From contig PWEU01000404.1 in NCBI GenBank assembly GCA_003554005.1, positions 1 to 22,053 on the forward strand: a DNA stretch of 22,053 nucleotides, given 5' to 3'. Position numbers and translations under genes: made by a program. The notes under the pieces are model-generated. The model searched no databases. It had not been told where the DNA came from and worked only from the letters and a program-made list of their open reading frames with translations. This DNA is from Nitriliruptoraceae bacterium (lineage in GTDB: Bacteria > Actinomycetota > Nitriliruptoria > Nitriliruptorales > Nitriliruptoraceae). This document shows positions 15,761 to 22,053 of this stretch, piece by piece (the first letter of the stretch is position 1; every line of letters begins with the position of its first letter).

Positions 15761-16675
15761 GTGTCCACCGTCACCGACGCGACGACCAGGGTCGTCGTCC
15801 AGGGTCTGACCAAGCGCTTCGGCGACCAGCTCGCCGTCGACCACGTGAGCTTCGAGCTGCCGCCCGGCCGCGTGGTCGGCTTCCTCGGCCCCAACGGCGC
15901 CGGCAAGTCCACGACCATGCGCATGATGATCGGACTGACCGCGCCGACCTCCGGGACCGCGACCTTCGACGGCGTGCCCTTCCACGACCTCGCCGACCCC
16001 GCGCACACGGTTGGCAGCATCGTCGACGGGGTGGGCTACCACCCCGGGCGGCGTGCGGTCGAGGAGCTGAGGATCAGCGCCGCCACCGTCGGCATCCCCC
16101 GCGAGCGGTGCGACGAGGTCCTCACCCTCGTCGGACTGCAGGAGGCGGCGACCAAGCGGGTCGGGCAGTTCAGCCTCGGCATGCGTCAGCGTCTCGGTCT
16201 GGCCCAGGCCCTGCTCGGTGACCCGAGGGTGCTGCTGCTCGACGAGCCGGCCAACGGGCTCGATCCCGAGGGCATCCACTGGGTCCGGCAGCTCCTGCGC
16301 CACCTCGCCGGACAGGGCCGCACGATCCTCGTCTCCTCCCACCTGCTCGGCGAGATCTCCCGCCTGGCTGACGAGGTGATGGTGATCCGTCGCGGCCGGT
16401 TGGTCGCCAACGCGACCGTGGACGAGTTGACCGGGGCCGCGGCCGGCGGTGTCGCCGTGCGGTCCGCGGACGACCCTGCGCTCGCAGGTCGGCTACGGGA
16501 GGCGGGCGCCGAGGTCGCGGCGACCGACGGGTACCTGCTCGTCACCGGGTCGGGCCCCGAGGAGGTGGGGCGACTCGCGCTGGCAGCCGGCATCGCCCTC
16601 CACGAGCTGCGGCCTGCGGTCGCCGAGCTCGAGGACGTGTTCATGGAGCTGACCGCCGGGGGAGGGATCGCCTGA
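15761..16675 (+). CDS. ABC transporter ATP-binding protein
   Basis: 304 residues, GTG start with CGGAG just upstream. Walker A GPNGAGKST begins at residue 43. The signature is FSLGMRQRLGLAQAL (an SLGMRQ variant of LSGGQ), and Walker B plus Glu is VLLLDEPANGLDP. The H-loop lies in LVSSHLLGEI. About 90 C-terminal residues follow the ATPase core, as in drug/lantibiotic-type exporters (BcrA-like class). The stop overlaps the permease start (TGATG), so the two subunits are co-translated and would form an exporter with two of each. The substrate is unknown. The long inverted repeat before the start suggests regulated expression. Confidence 0.93.
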   Translation: MSTVTDATTRVVVQGLTKRFGDQLAVDHVSFELPPGRVVGFLGPNGAGKSTTMRMMIGLTAPTSGTATFDGVPFHDLADPAHTVGSIVDGVGYHPGRRAVEELRISAATVGIPRERCDEVLTLVGLQEAATKRVGQFSLGMRQRLGLAQALLGDPRVLLLDEPANGLDPEGIHWVRQLLRHLAGQGRTILVSSHLLGEISRLADEVMVIRRGRLVANATVDELTGAAAGGVAVRSADDPALAGRLREAGAEVAATDGYLLVTGSGPEEVGRLALAAGIALHELRPAVAELEDVFMELTAGGGIA

Positions 16676-17421
16676 TGTCGCTCGCCATCGCTGAGGCCCG
16701 CAAGCTGACCACCGTCTGGACCACCACGATCATCACGCTGGTGGGACTGGTCCTCGTGCTGTTCGGGGCCGCCTTCTTCGTGTTCGAGTCGGAGTTCTCC
16801 GGCGAGTTCCTCGGCACCGACCCCCAGGTCGCCGCCGCCCTCGACCAGATCGGGGGCATGAGCGTCATCGCGCTGATCGTCGGGTTGCTCTCGGTCACCA
16901 CCGAGTTCCGCCACGAGACGATCGGACGGACCCTCCAGCTCACCCCGGGTCGCACCCGGGTCGTGGCGACGAAGATGCTGGTGGGGGCCGTCTACGGGGT
17001 GGTGTTCTTCGCCCTGGGCCTGGTGGTCGTGGGTGGGATCCTGCTCGTGTCCGGGGCGGAGCTCGACCTCGGCGAGGCCACGGTCCGGGCCCTGTGGCAG
17101 GGGCCGGTCGGGCTGGCGCTGATGGCGGTGTTCGGGGTCGCCGTCGGGGCGCTGCTGCGCAGCCAGGTGGTCGCGGTGGCGCTGATGCTGATCTACGTGT
17201 TCATCATCGAGTCCCTGGTCATGCAGTTCCTCCCGGAGCTCGGCCGGTGGTTGCCCTTCCAGGCGCTGAACGCGATGTTCCTGTCCGAGGAGCTGACAGC
17301 TGGGATGGGTGTCGAGTCGGCGGCACCGCTGGAGCCCATGGTCGGGCTCGCGATGTTCGTCGCCTACTGCCTGGTGGCGGCCATCGCGGCGATCGTGCTC
17401 ATGCGGGTCAGGGACGTGTGA
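16675..17421 (+). CDS. ABC-2 type transporter permease
   Basis: 248 residues; ATG shares one base with the ATPase stop. Six hydrophobic segments are visible: about 15–40, 60–80, 102–125, 140–160, 165–185 and 222–243. Between the second and third is TTEFRHETIGRTLQLTPGR, a typical ABC-2 coupling region (EFRHxTI). It is the membrane partner of the preceding ATPase. The 3' end overlaps the convergent GH57 gene by 14 bp (17408–17421), leaving no room for a conventional terminator between them. Confidence 0.9.
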   Translation: MSLAIAEARKLTTVWTTTIITLVGLVLVLFGAAFFVFESEFSGEFLGTDPQVAAALDQIGGMSVIALIVGLLSVTTEFRHETIGRTLQLTPGRTRVVATKMLVGAVYGVVFFALGLVVVGGILLVSGAELDLGEATVRALWQGPVGLALMAVFGVAVGALLRSQVVAVALMLIYVFIIESLVMQFLPELGRWLPFQALNAMFLSEELTAGMGVESAAPLEPMVGLAMFVAYCLVAAIAAIVLMRVRDV

Positions 17422-19129
17422 GCTGCGAGGTGGCGATGGCGCTCGGATCGAGGGCGGCCACCAGCGGCGTCACCTCGGTCGGGGCGAGCACCCGTGCCTC
17501 GCGGTCGGCGAGGTGGTCGTCGTCGAGGTGGCCCTGCTCGATCGCTGCGCACAGACGGTGCAGCGCCGCGCCGTGGTGATCGATGCGGTCCCGGGCGTAG
17601 CCGGGGCTGGCGCCGCGGGTCGCCATGAAGGGCCAGTCGGAGGCCTGCAGCTGCGCGAGCTCGCGCGCCACTGCGGCCCGTTGCCGGTCGCTGCCCCGGC
17701 CCCCGGCCAGGGCTGCCCGCGCACGGACCTCGGCCTCGCGCAGCTGCTGCCACAGGGGGCGGGTCGTCGGCGTCACCCAGCTCGCGTGCCCCTTGGCGTA
17801 GCCCCAGGAGGACTCGGGCAGCGGCAGCCGCCGCGTGGGAGGGTGCCGCTCGAGGCGCGAGGCGAGCGTGGTCGTGCGCAGCGTCGCATCACCCACGACC
17901 CGTCGCAGCAGGGCCTCGAGGAACGCGACCCCCTCGAACCACCAGTGCCCGAACAGCTCGGTGTCGTAGGCGGCGACGACGAGCTTGCCGGGGCGCGGGT
18001 CGAGCACCTCGTGCAGGACCCCTTGGAGGTGGTCGGCGTCGCGCTCCACCTGTGCGGCGGCCGGTGCCGGCTCGTAGATGGCCTTGTGGTCGGGTGGCAG
18101 CGCGTGGTCGGTGACGCGCCAGGAGGGGTGGGTCCCGAAGGTGCCGCGGGCGAAGTAGTCCCGGTACCACACGTTGCCGGGGTACCCGCCCGACGGGGAC
18201 CACACGTGGTAGGCGACCGCGAGGTCCCGGGCGAAGGCGGCGACGCCGCTGTCGCCGATCCACACCGCGTCGTGGACCACCTCGTCGGGGTGGTCGGTGC
18301 CGGGCGGTGGGACGGCCGGACGGGCCGTCCAGTCCCGGTCCGGTCCCCCCACCGCGCGGACCAGCGTGGCGGCGTCGACCACGATGTGGTCGATGCCGTG
18401 GGCGGCGTAGACCTCCTCCAGTCCGGGCAGGCTGGGGCCGGTCCGCGGCAGCGTCGGCGTGCCCTGCACGTCCACCCGCCGCGGGCGCGCGGTGGGATCC
18501 GCGACCCGGCCCGCCGGCCGGTAGCCGAGCTCCGGGGGCCACAGGCCGCTCGGGCGCCGGCCGGCCCACCGGCGCAGGTGCTCGAGCCCCATGGTGAGCT
18601 GGGCGTCCACCAGCGTCGGGTCCGCCATCAGCGGCAGGTAGGGGTGGGTCGCCGGACCGCCGAGCAGCTCGATCACGCCACGGTCGGCCAGGTCGCGCCA
18701 CACGGCGAGCAGGCCACCTCGGCGCTGGACGTCCTCGTGCAGGGCCAGCAGGTCCTGGAAGCGCCGCCAGTGGAAGCCAGCCAGGTCCCGCACCTCCACC
18801 GGCTCGTGGAGGTGCCAGCGCTGCTCCTCGGCGCGCCACATCTGCCCACCGAGCCAGGTCCCGAGGTCCTGCGCCGCCCGCGGGTCGGCCACCTGGTGGG
18901 CGACCGCCGGGGTCACGCCGAGGGTGAGCAGGTCGCGGTGGCCCTCCTCCGCCAGGCGTTCCAGCACCGCGGTGACCGGCAGCCAGGAGGTCCCCCAGGC
19001 CTCGAACAACCACTCCTCGCCCACGGGCCACACGCCGTGGTGGCGCAGCTCCGGTAGGTGGGTGTGCAGCACCAGGGCGACCTCGCCGGGGGCGTCGCGT
19101 CGTGGTGCGGGTGCCGGGGGTGGCGTCAC
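17408..19129 (-). CDS. GH57 family alpha-glucan branching-type enzyme
   Basis: 573 residues, GTG start overlapping the methyltransferase stop (GTGA). The N-terminus has the GH57 motif LVLHTHLPEL. Conserved family regions are WPPELGYRP, with the nucleophile Glu200, and YDTELFGHWWFEG, with the acid/base Asp389; SSWGYAKGHASWV is also characteristic. The length and C-terminal helical domain match actinobacterial 1,4-alpha-glucan branching enzymes of the Rv3031 type. It would act in the cytoplasm on alpha-1,4-glucans such as glycogen or methylglucose lipopolysaccharide precursors. The paired methyltransferase favours a methylated glucan (inference). No signal peptide is seen. Confidence 0.9.
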   Translation of the reverse strand: MTPPPAPAPRRDAPGEVALVLHTHLPELRHHGVWPVGEEWLFEAWGTSWLPVTAVLERLAEEGHRDLLTLGVTPAVAHQVADPRAAQDLGTWLGGQMWRAEEQRWHLHEPVEVRDLAGFHWRRFQDLLALHEDVQRRGGLLAVWRDLADRGVIELLGGPATHPYLPLMADPTLVDAQLTMGLEHLRRWAGRRPSGLWPPELGYRPAGRVADPTARPRRVDVQGTPTLPRTGPSLPGLEEVYAAHGIDHIVVDAATLVRAVGGPDRDWTARPAVPPPGTDHPDEVVHDAVWIGDSGVAAFARDLAVAYHVWSPSGGYPGNVWYRDYFARGTFGTHPSWRVTDHALPPDHKAIYEPAPAAAQVERDADHLQGVLHEVLDPRPGKLVVAAYDTELFGHWWFEGVAFLEALLRRVVGDATLRTTTLASRLERHPPTRRLPLPESSWGYAKGHASWVTPTTRPLWQQLREAEVRARAALAGGRGSDRQRAAVARELAQLQASDWPFMATRGASPGYARDRIDHHGAALHRLCAAIEQGHLDDDHLADREARVLAPTEVTPLVAALDPSAIATSQLTRP

Positions 19130-19986
19130 GCCCGGCCGACCCGGCAGATCGCCAGCAGGTCGAGGCTGGCATCGAGGTCGTGCTCGTCGAGGCGGAAGTC
19201 GGTCTCCTCGACGTCATGGACCAGGGTGCGCAGCCAGGTGGGCCACTGCTCGGGTGGGTCCTCGCCCAGCATCGTGGGGACCGACACCTCCCGGTCCCGC
19301 TCGACCGCGGCGACCGCACCGGCGTGGTGGATCCCGTGGACCACCTCGACGTCCAGCCCGCACCGGCTGAGCAGGCGGGTCAGCTCCGCAGCGGTGAACT
19401 CCACGGTGTGGAAGGGGTTGACGGGGGTGTCGCTGCCGGGGGTGAAGGTGAGCCGGTTGGGGGTGGCGATCATGACCAGGCCCCCCGGTTCGGTGACCCG
19501 CTGGAGCTCCGCGAGGTAGCCGGGGATGTCGTGGAGGTGCTCGATCACCTGGAAGGACACGCACAGCGTGATCTCGTCGTCGGCCAGGGGCAGCTCGCGC
19601 AGCTCCGCCTCCACCACCTCGATGGCGGCATCGGCCATGGGGTAGGCGGCGCGGGCGTGGGCCCCCGTGAGGGGATCGAGGTCGGCGCCGACCACCCGGT
19701 CGGCACCGGCGGTCCGCAGCATCTCCAACCCGTAGCCCTCACCGCAGCCGGCGTCCAGCACCGTGAGTTCGCCCTGTGACCGTCGCGCGCGCAGCTCGCG
19801 GATGCGGTCCTGGGCGGCGCGGTAGGCGACCACGTGCCGCAGGAACCAGTACCGCTCGTCGGGGATGCCCGGCAGGGGGCGCTCGCCGGTGAGCGGTAGC
19901 TCGGGGACCGGCCCGACGGTGTCCTCGCTCGTGACGTCGTCGGGTGGGCCCGTCGGGCGTGACGTGGGAGCGGGTGGGGCGCACAT
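19126..19986 (-). CDS. Class I SAM-dependent methyltransferase (Rv3030-like)
   Basis: 286 residues. Motif I is VLDAGCGEGYG, followed by an acidic residue in GADLD, motif post-I/II in SFQVIEHLHD, and the strand LVMIATPNRLTF. It includes ERYWFLRHVVAYRAAQ before the Rossmann core. The first ~45 residues are Pro/Thr-rich and probably disordered. ATG 19986 has no Shine–Dalgarno, but TAGGCT on the minus strand ends 6 bases before it, suggesting a leaderless transcript. It is overlapped by the GH57 gene downstream and divergent from etfBA. The same arrangement occurs in mycobacteria (Rv3030–Rv3031 beside Rv3029c–Rv3028c), where these genes are associated with MGLP synthesis. The acceptor is probably a sugar hydroxyl, but this is not proven by sequence. 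Confidence 0.88.
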   Translation of the reverse strand: MCAPPAPTSRPTGPPDDVTSEDTVGPVPELPLTGERPLPGIPDERYWFLRHVVAYRAAQDRIRELRARRSQGELTVLDAGCGEGYGLEMLRTAGADRVVGADLDPLTGAHARAAYPMADAAIEVVEAELRELPLADDEITLCVSFQVIEHLHDIPGYLAELQRVTEPGGLVMIATPNRLTFTPGSDTPVNPFHTVEFTAAELTRLLSRCGLDVEVVHGIHHAGAVAAVERDREVSVPTMLGEDPPEQWPTWLRTLVHDVEETDFRLDEHDLDASLDLLAICRVGRA

Positions 19987-19992
19987 GCCGGC

Positions 19993-19998
19993 AGCCTA
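19993..19998 (-). promoter_or_regulatory. −10 element for leaderless methyltransferase transcript
   Basis: The minus strand reads TAGGCT within GCGTAGGCT (20001–19993). Six bases separate it from ATG 19986, placing the predicted start site at the A of the start codon. Confidence 0.5.
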
Positions 19999-20091
19999 CG
20001 CAGTGGCGGCCGCAGCCTGGACCGCGGTCCTGCGCCACCCGGCTGACAGGTGCGCGCGTTGCGCAGCGGGGCCGGGGGGCCGCCCGCCGAT

Positions 20092-20120
20092 TTGATTTTG
20101 AGTGACCACTCAACTTCCAT
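20092..20120 (+). promoter_or_regulatory. etfBA promoter with TetR-like operator in the spacer
   Basis: A conspicuous AT-rich island in a GC-rich intergenic region. TTGATT (20092–20097) serves as −35 and TTCCAT (20115–20120) as a weak −10, with a 17-bp spacer. The spacer is almost wholly filled by a 7+2+7 inverted repeat: TTGAGTG at 20098–20104 and CACTCAA at 20107–20113. The form TGAGTGACCACTCA is typical of operators of dimeric TetR-family repressors. A repressor bound here would block RNA polymerase. The regulator gene is not in the window. Confidence 0.6.
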
Positions 20121-20179
20121 TGCGCGCAGTTGGCCGGTGGGATACGCCGGCCACGAGCCGACCCGAGAGGGAGTTCCGT

Positions 20180-20965
20180 ATGAAGGTCGTCGTTCCTGTG
20201 AAGCGGACGCCGGACACCGCAGGTGAGAAGGTCATCGATGCCGACAGTCTGACGGTGGACCGGGAGGCCGGTGAGGCGGTCCTGTGTCCGGTGAACGAGT
20301 TCTCGATCGAGGAGGCCGTGCGGCTGAAGGAGAAGCACGACGCCGAGGTCACGGTGCTGGTCGTGGGACCCGAGGAGGCCCAGTCGACCGTCCGCAAGGC
20401 GCTGTCCTACGGGCTGGACGCCGGCCTGCAGATCACCGACGATGCGATCGCCGGCTCCGACTCGCTGGGCACGGCCCGGGTCATCGCCGCGGCGCTGGAG
20501 TCCACCGAGTTCGACCTGGTCGTGTTCGGCGGGCAGTCGACCGATGCGCGGACCTCGCTGGTGCCGGCCGCGGTCGCGGAGCTGTTGGGCTTGCCGAGCC
20601 TGACCTACGCCCGCCACCTCGAGGTGGACGGTGAGACGATCACCGTGCACCGCGAGCACGAGGAGGGCTGGGACGTGGTGACCGCCTCGCTGCCGGCGGT
20701 GGTCTCGGTGGTGGAGGCGATCAACGAGCCGCGCTACCCCTCGTTCAAGGGGATCATGGCGGCGAAGTCCAAGCCGCTGGAGACGAAGTCGCTGGCGGAC
20801 CTCGGTGTCGACGCTGATGAGGTCGGGGCCGGTGCGGCGTCGGCCACGATGTACGAGTTCGCCCCCCGGCCGCCCAAGGAAGCGGGCACCGTGATCGAGG
20901 ACGACGGCTCCGGTCTCGCGGCGGCGCAGCTCGCGGACTGGCTGGTCGAGAAGAAGTTCGTGTGA
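20180..20965 (+). CDS. etfB: Electron transfer flavoprotein subunit beta
   Basis: 261 residues. ATG 20180 is chosen because GAGAGGGAG lies 5–8 bases upstream and MKVVVPVKRTPD is the normal family N-terminus; an in-frame GTG at 20102 lies inside the promoter palindrome. Family features include NEFSIEEAVRLKE, FGGQSTDARTSLVPAAVAELLGLP and SLPAVVSVVEAINEPRYPSFKGIMAAKSKP, the conserved ETF-beta docking/AMP region. ETF accepts electrons from acyl-CoA and other dehydrogenases and passes them to the respiratory chain through ETF:quinone oxidoreductase. It is followed after 58 bp by etfA. The upstream TetR-like site suggests control by fatty-acid or amino-acid catabolism signals (inference). Confidence 0.95.
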   Translation: MKVVVPVKRTPDTAGEKVIDADSLTVDREAGEAVLCPVNEFSIEEAVRLKEKHDAEVTVLVVGPEEAQSTVRKALSYGLDAGLQITDDAIAGSDSLGTARVIAAALESTEFDLVVFGGQSTDARTSLVPAAVAELLGLPSLTYARHLEVDGETITVHREHEEGWDVVTASLPAVVSVVEAINEPRYPSFKGIMAAKSKPLETKSLADLGVDADEVGAGAASATMYEFAPRPPKEAGTVIEDDGSGLAAAQLADWLVEKKFV

Positions 20966-21023
20966 GCGATCGCCAGGAGGCCACCGACCGGCCCCGATGT
21001 GGGCTGCACAGCGAGGAGCAACG

Positions 21024-22007
21024 ATGAGCGAGATGCTGGTTCTGATCGACCACAGCGAGGACGGGCCGCGCAAGGTCAGCCTGCAGATGCTGACCAAGGC
21101 CCGGGAGCTGGCCGAGATCACCGGGGACACCGTCGCCGCGGTCTGGTTCGGCCCTGGTGCAGCGGACGCCGCTGCGACCCTGGGTGCCTACGGCGCCAGC
21201 AAGCTGTACCACTGGGACTCCCCCGACGCCTACGGCTACGTGACCCTGCCGCAGGTGGAGGCGCTGGAGTACCTGATCGACACCTCCGAGGCGGACACGC
21301 TGCTGTTCGCTTCGTCCAACCACGTCAAGGACGTCGCGTCCCGTCTCGCGATCCGGATGGAGGCGGGGGTCATCACCGATGTGTCGGGGATCGAACTCGC
21401 CGAGGATGGGCGCTGGGGGGCGACCAAGGAGGTCTTCGGTGGCGACATGATCACCAAGTCGACCTTCGCGGAGGGCAAGCTGTCCTTCCTCGGGGTGTCG
21501 TCCAACGCCTTCCCCGCCGAGCAGTCGGGTGGGGCAGCTCCCGAACTCGTGGCCATCGACATCGAGCTCACCGAGGAGGCCAAGGCCGCCCAGGTGGTGT
21601 CGGTGGAGAAGGTCGCCGGTGCGGACCGTCCCGACATCGGGGAGGCGGCGGTGGTCGTGGCAGGCGGTCGCGGGCTCGGCTCCGAGGACGGGTTCCAGCT
21701 GATGGAGCAGCTCGCGGACATGATCGGGGCCGGGGTCGGCGCGTCCCGGGCCGCCACCGACGCGGGCTGGTACCCCCACCGTTACCAGATCGGCCAGACC
21801 GGACGGACGATCTCCCCGACCCTGTACCTCGGCTCCGGCATCTCCGGGGCGATCCAGCACCGTGCCGGGATGCAGACCTCGCAGAACATCGTTGCGATCA
21901 ACAAGGACGGGGAAGCCCCGATCTTCCAGATCGCGGACTTCGGTGTGGTCGGCGATCTCTACAAGGTCGTGCCCAAGCTGGTCGAGGAGCTCGAGTCGCG
22001 CAAGTGA
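21024..22007 (+). CDS. etfA: Electron transfer flavoprotein subunit alpha
   Basis: 327 residues. ATG 21024 has GAGGAG 5 bases upstream; the in-frame ATG at 20997 lacks such a site. The N-terminal domain (about 1–190) includes SNHVKDVASRLAIRM. The C-terminal FAD domain carries VVAGGRGLGSEDGFQL, GQTGRTISPTLYLGSGISGA, IQHRAGM, IVAINKDGEAPIF and ADFGVVGDLYKVVP, which are the standard FAD-binding motifs of ETF-alpha. It forms the heterodimer with EtfB. The stop is 46 bases before the window end, where no further gene can be recognised. Confidence 0.96.
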   Translation: MSEMLVLIDHSEDGPRKVSLQMLTKARELAEITGDTVAAVWFGPGAADAAATLGAYGASKLYHWDSPDAYGYVTLPQVEALEYLIDTSEADTLLFASSNHVKDVASRLAIRMEAGVITDVSGIELAEDGRWGATKEVFGGDMITKSTFAEGKLSFLGVSSNAFPAEQSGGAAPELVAIDIELTEEAKAAQVVSVEKVAGADRPDIGEAAVVVAGGRGLGSEDGFQLMEQLADMIGAGVGASRAATDAGWYPHRYQIGQTGRTISPTLYLGSGISGAIQHRAGMQTSQNIVAINKDGEAPIFQIADFGVVGDLYKVVPKLVEELESRK

Positions 22008-22053
22008 TCGAGGTGGGCTGCTGACCCGCGAGCGGCCCGCTGCACGCACACGA

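Noticed and set aside
17309..19057. 582-codon plus-strand frame over the GH57 gene
   Set aside because: The minus-strand GH57 frame carries catalytic motifs; this one has none and overlaps the permease end.
19739..22049. Long minus-strand frames over etfB and etfA
   Set aside because: Shadows of the two ETF genes, which have full family motifs and Shine–Dalgarno sites.
22008..22053. Possible further gene or terminator after etfA
   Set aside because: Only 46 bases remain and no clear hairpin or start signal is visible.

Overview
The window is very GC-rich and its genes have strong third-position G/C bias. It is actinobacterial in gene content: caa3-type CtaG, AspT-like transporter, and an etfBA locus divergent from a methyltransferase–GH57 pair, as in mycobacteria. 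A deep-branching lineage such as Nitriliruptoria or Euzebyales is my inference; no rRNA or other phylogenetic marker is present. I see no tRNA, rRNA, CRISPR array, insertion sequence or phage gene.

Layout: (1) 1–8605, plus strand: the 3' part of a giant PUFA-synthase-like polyketide/fatty acid synthase (two tandem ACPs, KR, DH; its 5' end is outside the window). It overlaps by 4 bp a 1808-residue single-chain carboxylase of eukaryotic ACC architecture (biotin carboxylase-like, BCCP, central domain, carboxyltransferase). (2) 8618–12456, minus strand: an operon of an AspT-like transporter with two RCK_C domains, a PCu(A)C copper chaperone, a SCO1-type copper chaperone and a CtaG-type assembly protein, i.e. 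copper delivery to cytochrome c oxidase. (3) 12586–15174, minus strand: a secreted subtilisin-like protease with Fn3-like domains and five C-terminal 47-residue repeats. (4) 15314–17421, plus strand: a small membrane protein and a two-gene ABC transporter. (5) 17408–19986, minus strand: a SAM methyltransferase and a GH57 glucan branching-type enzyme, overlapping by 4 bp. (6) 20180–22007, plus strand: etfB and etfA behind a promoter that carries a TetR-like palindrome.

The most unusual material is in region 1. Both ACPs carry Thr where the phosphopantetheine Ser should be. The biotin carboxylase part of the carboxylase has lost about 65 residues of its ATP-grasp lid and nearly all recognisable catalytic residues, while BCCP (MKM lysine, residue 576) and carboxyltransferase look intact. 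The two genes are translationally coupled, so they probably form one lipid-building machine. Its carboxylase must either be charged by another biotin carboxylase or run as a decarboxylase/transcarboxylase.

Regions 5 and 6 resemble the mycobacterial etfBA/Rv3030–Rv3031 neighbourhood linked to methylated glucan (MGLP) synthesis. No gene-free stretch exceeds 300 bases; the longest gaps (about 75–195 bases) hold promoters and inverted repeats, described below.
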